DNA of 64,000 nucleotides from Dyadobacter sandarakinus (lineage in GTDB: Bacteria > Bacteroidota > Bacteroidia > Cytophagales > Spirosomataceae). The notes beneath the pieces are model-generated. The model saw nothing but the letters and a program-made list of their open reading frames with translations, was not told the DNA's origin and made no database searches. The stretch's first letter is position 1. The number at the start of each line of letters is the position of its first letter. The position numbers and the translations under genes were made by a program. Positions 54,499-63,403 of this stretch are shown piece after piece. The DNA is taken from positions 1,986,001 to 2,050,000 of the forward strand of contig NZ_CP056775.1 in NCBI RefSeq assembly GCF_016894445.1, in the 5' to 3' direction.

Positions 54499-55380
54499 AT
54501 GAAAACCACCCTCACTCACCTCCCACAAACCAAGCAAGACCAACTAAAAGCCCTCACCGCCATCATCCTGGACAAAGTCCCAGCTGAAATGATCATCCTC
54601 TTCGGCAGCTATGCACGCGGTGACTGGGTAGAGGATTACCAGGAAAAGTACGAGTACGTGAGCGACTTCGACATTCTTATCGTCACCAAAGACAAGAACT
54701 CCGCCAAGCAAGTCAAGAAGTCGCGAGAGCTGGACAAGGAGCTGATGGCCAATCAGGATATTACACGAACCAGCATTATCTACCACAGCATTGGCTTTGT
54801 GAATGACAAGATCGAGCGGAATTACTATTTCTTCGTCGACATTTTGAGGGAAGGAATTATACTTTACGATTCCGGGAAATACAGCTTATCTGAGCCAAGA
54901 TTGATGAACTCAGAAGAAAGACAGTCAAAAGCGACGGATGCCTTTGAGCATTGGTTCAAATCGGCTGGTGCATTTTTGGTAGGTTTTAAACTTTATTGTC
55001 AGGAAGCAGAGAGTGATTCCGTTTTCTACGCTAATGCAGCTTTTGAACTTCACCAAGCGACAGAACGATTTTATACCGCAGTTCTTTTGGTATTCACAGA
55101 TTACAAGCCAAAAATTCATGATATCCAGGAATTGGGGAATCAAGCGATAAAACTCCATTCCGATTTTGCGACGGTTTTTCCTAGAAATACAGCCGAGGAA
55201 GACCGAATGTTTCAACTTCTAAAAAAGGCCTACATTGACGCTAGGTATGAAAAGAATTACAAGATTGAAAAAGAGGAATTGGAATACCTTGGCAGCCGGG
55301 TTGCATTGCTGAAAGATTTGACGGAACGGATTTGTAGAGAGCGGATTGAACAGTTTACTGAGAGTCAAGATAAAGATTGA
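54499..55380 (+). CDS. Nucleotidyltransferase and HEPN domain protein
   Basis: From the ATG at 54499 the 293-residue protein has an amino-terminal MNT-type nucleotidyltransferase: IILFGSYARGDWVEDYQEKY, then VSDFDILIVTKDKNS with the metal acids (GSYARGD...DFDILIV). From about 150 a helical HEPN-like domain follows (DAFEHWFKSAGAFLVGFKLY, YANAAFELHQATERFYTAVL, and RYEKNYKIEKEELEY). In two-gene MNT/HEPN toxin-antitoxin systems the MNT partner AMPylates the HEPN RNase; here both are in one protein. A carboxyl R-x-x-x-K-N pattern stands in for the catalytic motif. Confidence 0.82.
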   Translation: MKTTLTHLPQTKQDQLKALTAIILDKVPAEMIILFGSYARGDWVEDYQEKYEYVSDFDILIVTKDKNSAKQVKKSRELDKELMANQDITRTSIIYHSIGFVNDKIERNYYFFVDILREGIILYDSGKYSLSEPRLMNSEERQSKATDAFEHWFKSAGAFLVGFKLYCQEAESDSVFYANAAFELHQATERFYTAVLLVFTDYKPKIHDIQELGNQAIKLHSDFATVFPRNTAEEDRMFQLLKKAYIDARYEKNYKIEKEELEYLGSRVALLKDLTERICRERIEQFTESQDKD

Positions 55381-55385
55381 ACGCA

Positions 55386-58300
55386 TCATTCAAAGCTTTC
55401 ATTTTGATATTGATTTCGTTCTTCTTCATGCTTCCTTTCTGATTCTACATCCTTATTCCACTGGCGAAACTTCGACCTTGCCCATTGAGAAATTTCCTCA
55501 TTCGGATTATCAAATAAAGTAGAAAACAATGTAAGCCTGGCCCGATAGGCGTTTGTCCGAGACCCGACGACAGCTAGCGGTCTTAATGTACCCTCGATTG
55601 CATCCAACAGTTCCATAATGTTTGGCGCATTTTCAACTAATCGCCAAAAAATCGGTTTCCAAATTAGATTTCCGACTTCTTCGTTGCCCTCAAAGCTAAC
55701 CATTGCGCCACCCATAAATTTATAGCGTATATGGGGATCTTCATTGCACCAATTGATGATTAAATCATTTGGTATCCGCGAAATATATAAATTGAATTCT
55801 TCAAAACTATCAGCAATGAACCATTCTGTATCTTCATCATGATTGGATCTTTCTAAAAGTCCGTTTAAAAAGCAAATTGGTTGTACTTTGGTCAACTCTA
55901 TCAAAACACTGGTGGCGCGACTTGCAAAACCATAGTTTTTTCTAAATAAACGAAAAAGCTTTGTGGAGAACTCATTAGCAGATTTGAAAGCGTCTTCACC
56001 TTTGAAACATCTTTGAATCACGGTATCAACTTTGTAACTAGCTTCTGATCTCAATTCCCTATCTAAATCCAACTCTACAAGAAGGCGCCTTCCAATTTCG
56101 ACCAATTCATCAGCCAAACCATCGCATGCGCTTGATTCTATCACCCAACATTTGGAATATATAATTTCAAACGCTGATTGTTGGCCGCCCGGGCGATTCA
56201 AGATCTTTCTAACAATATTTGTTAATAATTCAGTTGGGATAGTCGAATTAACGAGTGAATATGCAAGCGATTTAAATTCGTCGGAATCAAACTCCAAGTC
56301 TTCAAGGGTTTGTTCTAACAACGCCATTCCATTTTGGCTTACCGGGATCGAGGCCTGGAGTGAAAAAAATAAATGCTTTGTGTCTTCCACTTTCAATACG
56401 TGCTTCAAGATTTCATCTGAATAAAGCTCATTGTCTTCATAAGCGCGGTTAATCCATCCTTTCAGCAAAACAGGCTTACGTTTCTCCGGTGGTAATCTCA
56501 AATATTGGCTTAACAAGTTGTTCCAACCCGTCTGTTTGTCACTTACTCCCCAATACATTCCTCTACCTAAATGAAACAGGTTGCCATTCTCAGAGCAGAG
56601 CAGCAACGGTATTGCTTTATTGCTTGTATAATGATCATTAATCAATTCATTACCTAAGCTTTCAACTATTTCGAATAACTCTTTGAAGTTAATTTTATCA
56701 TCTCCTGTTAAGGCAAAAGATAAGTCAGCTCCTTTGGCATCTGTCAGAAAGTATACCACTAGCTTATCATGCAAGCTTTTTGGTTGTAGCGATTTTTCGA
56801 GCGTTGTTAACCGTTGCTGTAATTCGGCGGCCTCCTTCTTCAAGTCGAATCTGATGATCGATAAAAATTTCAACCATCCTTGTGCCCAGAAACCATTTTG
56901 AGTCATCTGTTCACAAATTGATTGAACCACGTCAAACAAACGCGCCTTCGTCCAGATACCTCGCAGTTTTGACGCCAGAATATTGCTAAGTACTGCTTTG
57001 AACGGCGTGTTTTCGTTGAACATTCGAATGCATTGCTCAACCACTGTTACAAACCAAATCTTCCTCTCATCTGAATTCTTTGGGACTACTCCGAAATCTC
57101 GTGATTTTGAACCAAAGCTTGGACTACGACGAGGCTGTAAGTGCCAAGCTTCTAAGGCAGCATCAATCAGTTCTATTGCAAGTTGCTGTTTATTGGTATC
57201 GTTGTATTCCCAGAGCAGATTAATGACTTGCAAGCGCGAATTCAGAGGCGCATATGTACCAGATCCAACTATATGGAACATGTCGGTAAAGTCTTCACGA
57301 ACGGGATTGTAACTCTCATCGATTTTTTCAGAAATCGCAATAGCAGCCATCACATTTGTACTTCTTACAAATAGATGTCCGTCGTAAGCAATATGCCTCA
57401 AAAGATGGAAAAATCGGGAGAAATGTCTATTATCCCGACTGGCAAATCTTTCCGATAGTAACGCTGCCCTTTCAATTGCAGCCAATGCATGTTCCGGAGC
57501 TATGGTTGCCAAATTTTCAAAGACTGAAAGTCCGAATTCACTTAAATCACTAACATCATTCATCCACCCTGTATTTGGTGCCAGCCAATTTTTCACAATA
57601 TCTTGTGCCCGCTCATTATCCGGAATATAGCTGAGCCGCCGACTGAATGAGCGGATCATGCGCTCATTGCCTTCTCGCAGCAAGTATTCATCGATTGAAG
57701 AGTTAGTTACAAACGCCAAACCTCGTATTGCCAGCTTATTTGCAATAGCATGAGGTAGCACCGCCCTGAATTTCCCGCGGGATTGAACAAGGTCGCGATC
57801 TTTGAGATCGACGGTATGTTTGAAAAGCGTGTGGGCTGTTATGGAACTCATTGCACTAAGTACTCCAAGTTCAGAATTCTCGGACTCACTATTTTCTATA
57901 TCATAGGAATAAACCAGAGAAAGTATTTCCGCTGAATTTTTTAAGCTTTCATTTTCAGGATTTCTTTGATTAAAGAGTCTGTCAAAAAGCTGATTATTAC
58001 GCAGATGACCAATTGATTCGCCCGGCTTTACAGTATTTGCCAAAGCGATAGCTACGCGCGCATTGCCACCGGAAACCTCGGCAATTTTCCATGCATCCAG
58101 CTCGCTAATCTTAGGGAATTGTCGTAAAACCAATTTTTGAATGAGCTGATCACTTGACGGTTCCAAATGAAAAACTCCGGTTTCATCCGGCAGATCGTCT
58201 CTAACGTCATATTCGATCGTCAGCAAACTGATCGAATGCGGCTGAATTTTCAACTTGTTTACCAGATCAGAATGCAGCGTAGGAGTGCAATTGTCGATGA

Positions 58301-59183
58301 TGAGAATGACTTCATTTTGGCCAGCAACAAGCTGCTCTATCAAATTTTGCGGACTGGGTTTGGGATCAAAGGAAATATCGGTGTAAATGACGGTGGACTG
58401 ATTCAGTTGATTGTCTCCGATGCTTTCGTCGAAAAGAGCCTGCGCGAGCCGGGTCTTTCCTACACCGGACAATCCTGTAAGCCTCAGATAATTTCCTGGT
58501 TTAGAAAGCAAATTCCTCATTTCGGAAATGCCACTTTCAATTGTCATTTCAAGACTGTTACCATTTCTTTTATCAACAAGACGGCAATCCTGGTCAAGAA
58601 TATAAGTCTCGCCAGTTCCAAGGTTAAATGTCCAGTCATTATAGGATTGCCAGCCATAAATAGGTCGTTTGGCTCTTTGGCGAACCCACAAGATCATCGA
58701 AGGATTTTCCCGCACCCACGATGCTATACGTCCGCCATGATAGTAATCTACCATTATGTTGAGCTCGCCAACAATTTTCTTCATTTCGGCGATCCTCACG
58801 TTGCATCTTTTTGTTTCTAAACTGTGACCTGATACTACAATATAAGCGCCTCCGGTTTTTGTAAGCTCACGAATACTATCGCGAAGTTGACCCGAACGAT
58901 TCATTTCTTTTCGAATCAAAGACGGAGACATATCTGTGACTTTGCTTTGGAATATCACATTTGAGCGGGGAATGTAAGATCCCGTCGGAAACTGAATTTC
59001 AGAGGCCACTGATACGTCTATACCATCATCAGGGGCATCCTGAGGCCCTCCCCATTGGATTGCCTTTGTTGAAATTCCATTCTTTCTGCACTCTGCCTCA
59101 CACAGTAACCCGATTAAGCCTCGCAAATCAGAATCGTTTAATTCGGCGATATCCTTTTCTGTAATTTCCAACAATTCACTCAT
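55386..59183 (-). CDS. STAND NTPase with amino-terminal restriction-endonuclease domain
   Basis: The 1265-residue protein has three parts. Residues 20-165 form a PD-(D/E)XK nuclease-type domain: LRGLIGLLCEAECRKNG, PQDAPDDGIDVSVA with Asp53 and Asp56, and IFQSKVTDM with Gln79 and Lys81. Residues 225-400 are a STAND/AAA-type ATPase: Walker A LTGLSGVGKTRLAQALFD and Walker B EVILIIDNCTP. From about 420 the rest is helical and repeat-like (ARFASRDNRHFSRFFHLLRH...) and probably senses or oligomerises. The plan is similar to antiviral STAND proteins of the Avs type, which recognise phage proteins and cut DNA. It is downstream of a membrane protein gene on the same strand (32 bp gap). Confidence 0.75.
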   Translation of the reverse strand: MSELLEITEKDIAELNDSDLRGLIGLLCEAECRKNGISTKAIQWGGPQDAPDDGIDVSVASEIQFPTGSYIPRSNVIFQSKVTDMSPSLIRKEMNRSGQLRDSIRELTKTGGAYIVVSGHSLETKRCNVRIAEMKKIVGELNIMVDYYHGGRIASWVRENPSMILWVRQRAKRPIYGWQSYNDWTFNLGTGETYILDQDCRLVDKRNGNSLEMTIESGISEMRNLLSKPGNYLRLTGLSGVGKTRLAQALFDESIGDNQLNQSTVIYTDISFDPKPSPQNLIEQLVAGQNEVILIIDNCTPTLHSDLVNKLKIQPHSISLLTIEYDVRDDLPDETGVFHLEPSSDQLIQKLVLRQFPKISELDAWKIAEVSGGNARVAIALANTVKPGESIGHLRNNQLFDRLFNQRNPENESLKNSAEILSLVYSYDIENSESENSELGVLSAMSSITAHTLFKHTVDLKDRDLVQSRGKFRAVLPHAIANKLAIRGLAFVTNSSIDEYLLREGNERMIRSFSRRLSYIPDNERAQDIVKNWLAPNTGWMNDVSDLSEFGLSVFENLATIAPEHALAAIERAALLSERFASRDNRHFSRFFHLLRHIAYDGHLFVRSTNVMAAIAISEKIDESYNPVREDFTDMFHIVGSGTYAPLNSRLQVINLLWEYNDTNKQQLAIELIDAALEAWHLQPRRSPSFGSKSRDFGVVPKNSDERKIWFVTVVEQCIRMFNENTPFKAVLSNILASKLRGIWTKARLFDVVQSICEQMTQNGFWAQGWLKFLSIIRFDLKKEAAELQQRLTTLEKSLQPKSLHDKLVVYFLTDAKGADLSFALTGDDKINFKELFEIVESLGNELINDHYTSNKAIPLLLCSENGNLFHLGRGMYWGVSDKQTGWNNLLSQYLRLPPEKRKPVLLKGWINRAYEDNELYSDEILKHVLKVEDTKHLFFSLQASIPVSQNGMALLEQTLEDLEFDSDEFKSLAYSLVNSTIPTELLTNIVRKILNRPGGQQSAFEIIYSKCWVIESSACDGLADELVEIGRRLLVELDLDRELRSEASYKVDTVIQRCFKGEDAFKSANEFSTKLFRLFRKNYGFASRATSVLIELTKVQPICFLNGLLERSNHDEDTEWFIADSFEEFNLYISRIPNDLIINWCNEDPHIRYKFMGGAMVSFEGNEEVGNLIWKPIFWRLVENAPNIMELLDAIEGTLRPLAVVGSRTNAYRARLTLFSTLFDNPNEEISQWARSKFRQWNKDVESERKHEEERNQYQNESFE

Positions 59184-59215
59184 CTCTTAATGTTCGCTTT
59201 AATCGATCGAAACTC

Positions 59216-59917
59216 TTATAAATCGGATAAAATTCGGTCTTTGTAAATCAATGAATAGGTCATAAATACTAATAGGATAAAGACTATAAAAACCTGATAC
59301 CCATAATTGTCTGTGGTCGGGAGAAAGATCCAGTTTAAAAATGTGTAGAGAAAAATTGTAGCAAATACAACCAAAACTGTTAAATGTTTAGTTGCCTGTT
59401 TGAGCGATTCCAAATTCTTGATTCGACTAACTCCCACTATACGACAGCTCGGTTCAATATCAGCTTCTTCACCATCGTAAATAACTTTGAGCAGAAAAGT
59501 GTCTTTTGAATTCAGGAGAGTCGGGTGAATAATAATAGATTGATTATTAATCGAATGATTGATTTTTAAATTTCGTGGATTCAGCGGTTTTATCTCACAA
59601 TCAAGAATCCGAAGATTACCATTTAGCCTGATTTCTAAGCCTTCATGGAAATCATCACTTTTGATTGGTAAAAAACCGTAGTTCTTAATTTTAACCGATG
59701 CTACTCTCAGCGCTTTGACCGCCTCGCCTTTATAGGAAATAGATAGTTGCTCTGTCAAACCTAAATCTTCTGCAAATACGGACTCTGAAAACTGGATGAT
59801 GTAGCCAAGTTTCTTTTTACGAAGCTGAATTGCAGCAAGGATCAATCCGACAACTGCTAATATGACGGAAACGCCCTGCCACCAGGGTTGGCCGAGAAAG
59901 TGGCTGATTTGATTCAT
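59216..59917 (-). CDS. Membrane protein of unknown function next to the STAND gene
   Basis: The 233-residue protein has one membrane helix near its start (WWQGVSVILAVVGLILAAIQ), a soluble beta-rich middle (residues 40-165), and two helices at the end (TVLVVFATIFLYTFLNWIFL and VFIVFILLVFMTYSLIY). It is the first gene in a two-gene run with the STAND NTPase. I do not recognise the family. Its place and membrane nature would fit a sensor or an effector partner, but this is inference. Confidence 0.68.
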   Translation of the reverse strand: MNQISHFLGQPWWQGVSVILAVVGLILAAIQLRKKKLGYIIQFSESVFAEDLGLTEQLSISYKGEAVKALRVASVKIKNYGFLPIKSDDFHEGLEIRLNGNLRILDCEIKPLNPRNLKINHSINNQSIIIHPTLLNSKDTFLLKVIYDGEEADIEPSCRIVGVSRIKNLESLKQATKHLTVLVVFATIFLYTFLNWIFLPTTDNYGYQVFIVFILLVFMTYSLIYKDRILSDL

Positions 59918-60027
59918 AGGAGTGTAGCAAATATGGGTTTACAATTTCAACAATATATCGATTGGATGTAACTTCCACCAAGATTTTGTTCGAAAACCCG
60001 CGCCGGTAATTTCAAGCTTAAACGATT

Positions 60028-60321
60028 TCACAATCTTCGATGCGAACGTGCATAAGCTGCACAACCGTCAATCTCAACAAGTCTCCCAATCCACTGCACC
60101 AAAGCAGGAACAAAAAGCCTCTCAGGATGAGCCCTTCTAACAGTGGCCCCCGAATAGCCAAAAGGAAACGGAATAAGTGCCGGAGGCTGGCGGTGTTTTA
60201 CTACATCATGCATCAATGAGATACCGCCATTATGCCGTAAGCTTTTGGCTAACCTTATCGACAGGCTCGAATAATGGGGCCACTTATTTAGCTGCCCTTT
60301 GGCCGAGTTTTGTTTGTCCAA
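60028..60321 (-). CDS. Possible small hypothetical protein
   Basis: A 97-codon frame gives a basic protein with some natural-looking text (PFPFGYSGATVRRAHPERLF and ALVQWIGRLVEIDGCAAYAR). No domain is recognised and the opposite strand has a competing frame. It lies between the membrane protein gene and the integrase remains. The evidence is weak. If it is not a gene, the 59918-60377 stretch is empty. Confidence 0.25.
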   Translation of the reverse strand: MDKQNSAKGQLNKWPHYSSLSIRLAKSLRHNGGISLMHDVVKHRQPPALIPFPFGYSGATVRRAHPERLFVPALVQWIGRLVEIDGCAAYARSHRRL

Positions 60322-60377
60322 ACATGATATCTTATTGGCAATTACACTTCTTAAAATCTTAATACTTTAAAACAAAG

Positions 60378-60406
60378 AGAGCCGCCAAATCTGGTTTGAC
60401 GGCTCT
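60378..60406 (-). terminator. Imperfect hairpin after the integrase remnant
   Basis: A 12-bp stem with one mismatch (60378-60389 with 60395-60406, loop TCTGG) lies 20 bases past the integrase stop, with T-rich text following on the minus strand. It is a likely terminator. Confidence 0.65.
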
Positions 60407-60426
60407 ACCTTTTCTGACATACTTTG

Positions 60427-61664
60427 CTAATGATCTGTTCCGGTCTTCTTAGCTAATCGACCTTTGAGGGCTTGCATGTCTTCACTCACCTTCAAATCCA
60501 GAATTTTCGCATAAATCTGTGTTGTGCGGATGTTCGTATGACCTAACATCTTGGAAACGCTTTCGATCGGTACACCATTTTGCAAAGTAATTGTTGTCGC
60601 GAATGTATGCCTGGCAACATGGGAAGTCAGAACTTTGTCAATCCCACAAACCACCGCTATCTCCTTTAAGTAATCGTTCATTTTCTGGTTGCTCGGAACA
60701 GGGAAAACTCGTCCGCGCGACTAAGAAACTGGATTTTCTTCGTAACGCCTAATTATCGCTAGTGCCTCGGGGAGTAGTGGAATGTGTGATTTCACATTCG
60801 TTTTTGTACGGTGGGTAAAGATCCATTGCTCACCATCAATCCCTCTTGAAATGTCGCTTCTTTCCAGACTCTGGATGTCTGAATATGCAAGACCCGTGTA
60901 ACAGCAGAATAGAAAGGTATCCCTGACCTGGGTAAGTCGATCGCTCGCAAACTCCTTTGCTGCGATCAAGTCCAGTTCTTCTTTGGTGAGAATTGCTTTA
61001 TCGACTTTTTTAAATTTGCCCTTGAAGTTCAGGTACGGATCAAGGCTGATCCAGCCGTTTCCGAGGCAGATATTTACGATCTTGCGAAACATCTTCATAT
61101 GCTTCACCATAGCTTGTTCCCCATTTTGCGAACCGAGCGTAGATAAAATTCATAATCTGCGATGAAAGCAAAATCAATGCGTCTAATATCGAAGTCCGTC
61201 ACATTGTAGTTTGCTTTGAGGAAGTTTTCGGTGTGGCGTCTCAGCACCTCGTACCTTTTGAAAGTGCCGACAGCGTATTCCTGACCAATCAACGAATGCA
61301 ATCTTCGATTGTGCTCTACGATAACTGCCATAAGCATTCGTTGCTTCGGCCCGATTCCAAGAAATCTGTTTTTAATACTCTCGGCAGTTGCAAGTTCTCC
61401 TTCCCGAAATAGGGAAGCTTGGGCATCCAAGAACTGCTGTTCAAGGTTTCCTAGATAGGCATTAAGCGATTTCACCGCTTCCTTGTTACCGAGCATACGC
61501 CCTGCTGCGGCGTTCCATACCTTTGGCTCACATTCCCGTCCCGTCTCAATCTCCGACCTCTTGCCATCGACAGTAACTCTTAAATAAATGGGTATTGATC
61601 CATCCTGATAATTTCTCGGCTTCTTCAAATAGAAAAGCAGACTCAGCTTTGTTTTCATAACCAT
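60427..61664 (-). pseudogene. Tyrosine integrase (phage/ICE type), broken by a frameshift and a stop
   Basis: The minus strand carries one integrase of about 410 residues in three pieces. Residues from 61664 give the Arm-binding part (KPRNYQDGSIPIYLRVTVDG) and core-binding part (VGTFKRYEVLRRHTENFLKA, ending RKMGNKLW at a stop). A one-base loss near 61107-61114 shifts the frame, after which MVKHMKMFRKIVNICLGNGW and FLFCCYTGLAYSDIQSLERS follow. A TAG at 60721 then comes before SRGRVFPVPSNQKMNDYLKE, with HVARHTFATTITLQNGVPIE and GHTNIRTTQIYAKI (His, Arg, His and Tyr catalytic residues). The element can no longer excise with this enzyme. The gene starts 250 bp from a tRNA-Lys gene. Confidence 0.87.
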
Positions 61665-61857
61665 TCTCTGGTTTAAAGGTTAAACAAATGTAGTCTTGCA
61701 AGCCTGGTCAGCGCAAGATGTCCATCGCGTGGACATGTTGTCTTTCAATTAGTTACGTGATTCCTGGTGAGTCAACTTTGCAGGCTCATTGACTCACCGA
61801 ATTAATCACCAAACCTTTGAGAATATTTGAACGTTTTGGTATAGTTGCGGCAAACAA

Positions 61858-61890
61858 AAAAGCCTGCAATCGTTTGATTTGCAGGCTTTT
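61858..61890 (-). terminator. Terminator downstream of tRNA-Lys
   Basis: A 12-bp stem (61858-61869 with 61879-61890) with a 9-base loop is followed on the minus strand by a run of T. It lies 25 bp past the 3' end of the tRNA. Confidence 0.75.
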
Positions 61891-61914
61891 GATGCATTTT
61901 GTTACTTCTTGAAG

Positions 61915-61987
61915 TGATCCCGCTGGGATTCGAACCCAGGACCCATACATTAAAAGTGTATTGCTCTACCAGCTGAGCTACGGAATC
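61915..61987 (-). tRNA. tRNA-Lys (TTT)
   Basis: The minus strand folds into a full cloverleaf of 73 bases with acceptor GATTCCG pairing with CGGGATC (one G-T), a D arm (GCTCAGCTGGTAGAGC), an anticodon arm ATACA-CTTTTAA-TGTAT with TTT as anticodon, and a T arm with GGTTCGAATCC. The CCA is not encoded (ACT follows). It reads AAA and AAG codons. It is close to the integrase gene start and may be the attachment site of the element. Confidence 0.96.
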
Positions 61988-62059
61988 GGTTGGCGCAACT
62001 TGGATATGCACAAGCCATTTCCGTAATTGCGATGCAAAAGTAGAGTTTGTGGACGTATA

Positions 62060-62794
62060 ATGCAAATCAAAATAACTAAAAATGCCTTCTTATGGCCTGT
62101 CATAGCGCTCCTGAGCTGGTCTTTGCCGACTGCCGCAGCGCCAAAGAGCGAGCTTAAAATCGCTGATTCTCTGTTCGCTATGGCCAAGTACCCGGAGGCG
62201 CTCGCCCTGTACGAAAAAAACTTCAGCGAGGATAAAAAAAACAACCAGAGCCTCCTTCTCAAACTGGCTTTTCTTGCTGAGAAAACCAATAATTATACCG
62301 ACTGCCTGTATTACCTGAGCAAGCTGGCACTTGTTAATCCGTCGCGCCGCCTCTTTGAGAAAATGGATAAAATTGCCGGAGAGCAGGGACTTACCGGCTA
62401 TGAGTTTGACGACTACAATTACTTTATCATCTTCTACCGGCGCTACGGCGACTATGTTCCGGTTTTCCTGCTTACACTAGGTACGTACATCGTTGCAATC
62501 ATGGTGTCCAAAGCGCGGCGGAGAGAGCCGATTCTGCAGATCCACAAGGTGTCCATCGTCGTGTACCTGCTCGTGCTGCTTGGAATTTTGAATGCTCCGT
62601 CACTTTATAAAACATGCATTATCATCAACGACAACACCTTTCTGCGGGACGAACCTTCGTCAGCTGCGCCTGTTGTGGAACGGGTCGGTAAAGGTCATAA
62701 GCTAACTATTTTGGGGTCTGTAGACCATTGGAACAGAGTTATATGGAACAACCGGATCGTTTATATTCGCAAAAGTGATCTCTGGAATATTTAG
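62060..62794 (+). CDS. TPR and SH3-domain membrane protein (BatE-like)
   Basis: From the ATG at 62060 the 244-residue protein has a signal peptide (LWPVIALLSWSLPTAAA), tetratricopeptide-like helices (SLFAMAKYPEALALYEKNF and KLAFLAEKTNNYTDCLYYLS), two membrane helices (DYVPVFLLTLGTYIVAIMV and SIVVYLLVLLGILNAPSLY), and a carboxyl bacterial SH3 domain (NDNTFLRDEPSSAAPVVERV then GKGHKLTILGSVDHWNRVIW). This plan fits proteins of the BatE aerotolerance group. It is unlinked to the other Bat genes. The longer frame to 62027 lacks homology. Confidence 0.85.
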   Translation: MQIKITKNAFLWPVIALLSWSLPTAAAPKSELKIADSLFAMAKYPEALALYEKNFSEDKKNNQSLLLKLAFLAEKTNNYTDCLYYLSKLALVNPSRRLFEKMDKIAGEQGLTGYEFDDYNYFIIFYRRYGDYVPVFLLTLGTYIVAIMVSKARRREPILQIHKVSIVVYLLVLLGILNAPSLYKTCIIINDNTFLRDEPSSAAPVVERVGKGHKLTILGSVDHWNRVIWNNRIVYIRKSDLWNI

Positions 62795-62876
62795 AATGCA
62801 AATTGGTATCATTTTTGTACTGCCGTAAGTTTGTATATATTTAGGCGTAAAATTTTTTCAAAAAATTAAAGAATGT

Positions 62877-63341
62877 ATGAAAAAGCCAATGAAACGTTTT
62901 TTACTATTGATCGCAGGAGTTTGCATGCTGGGGTTCATTTCTTCCTGTAAGGAAGAAGGTCCGCATAAGAGCGATATCGTGACTTTCACTGCTGTAATAA
63001 ATAGTACTCCAACCGTTCCTAAAGCTACATCTTCCGCACAGGGCACTGGTGTTTTTGAGTACAACAAGGTGACCAGGGACCTGAAGTACAATATCAATTA
63101 TCAGAACATTACACCTACTTCGGTGACGATCAATAATCCTTCGCCTGCATGGGCGGCCGGACCTATCCTGTTTACACTGGCCGAAAATCCGGCAGGTGGC
63201 CAGGTACAGGGCACAATAAAGCTGAATACTGACCAGCAAACTGTCCTCATCACCGGCGCACTCTATGTGAATATCACTACTAAAGAGAACATCTACGGCG
63301 AAATCCGCGGGCAAATCATTGCTGATAAAACCAACGAGTAG
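62877..63341 (+). CDS. CHRD-domain lipoprotein
   Basis: The 154-residue product has a lipoprotein leader (LLIAGVCMLGFISSCKEE) with lipobox ISSC and a CHRD domain: VTFTAVINSTPTVPKATSSA, GTGVFEYNKVTRDLKYNINY, then LTPEQ-like region VQGTIKLNTDQQTVLITGAL and ENIYGEIRGQI. CHRD domains are found in surface-bound proteins with unknown ligands. It ends just before a strong terminator. A Bacteroidota-like promoter with TTTTTG and TATATTTA blocks lies about 25-60 bp upstream, but is only tentative. Confidence 0.88.
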   Translation: MKKPMKRFLLLIAGVCMLGFISSCKEEGPHKSDIVTFTAVINSTPTVPKATSSAQGTGVFEYNKVTRDLKYNINYQNITPTSVTINNPSPAWAAGPILFTLAENPAGGQVQGTIKLNTDQQTVLITGALYVNITTKENIYGEIRGQIIADKTNE

Positions 63342-63345
63342 GATC

Positions 63346-63402
63346 ATCAGCATACAAAAAAGGCAGCAAAACTAAGTTTTGCTGCCTTTTTTGTATGCTG
63401 AT
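63346..63402. terminator. Perfect 27-bp hairpin, bidirectional terminator
   Basis: The arms 63346-63372 and 63376-63402 are perfect complements with a 3-base loop. The A6/T6 runs inside the stem let it end transcription of the CHRD gene on plus and the helicase gene on minus. Confidence 0.9.
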
Positions 63403-63403
63403 C

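Noticed and set aside
58167..58820. 217-codon plus-strand frame opposite the STAND gene
   Set aside because: It lies opposite the ATPase and nuclease motifs of the conserved gene and has no family features.
60177..60362. 61-codon plus-strand frame before the integrase
   Set aside because: Opposite to another weak frame, with no start signal or family; not enough to support a gene.
61802..62065. Open frame across the tRNA-Lys gene
   Set aside because: It contains the tRNA sequence read as protein; the cloverleaf is clear, so the frame is a by-product.
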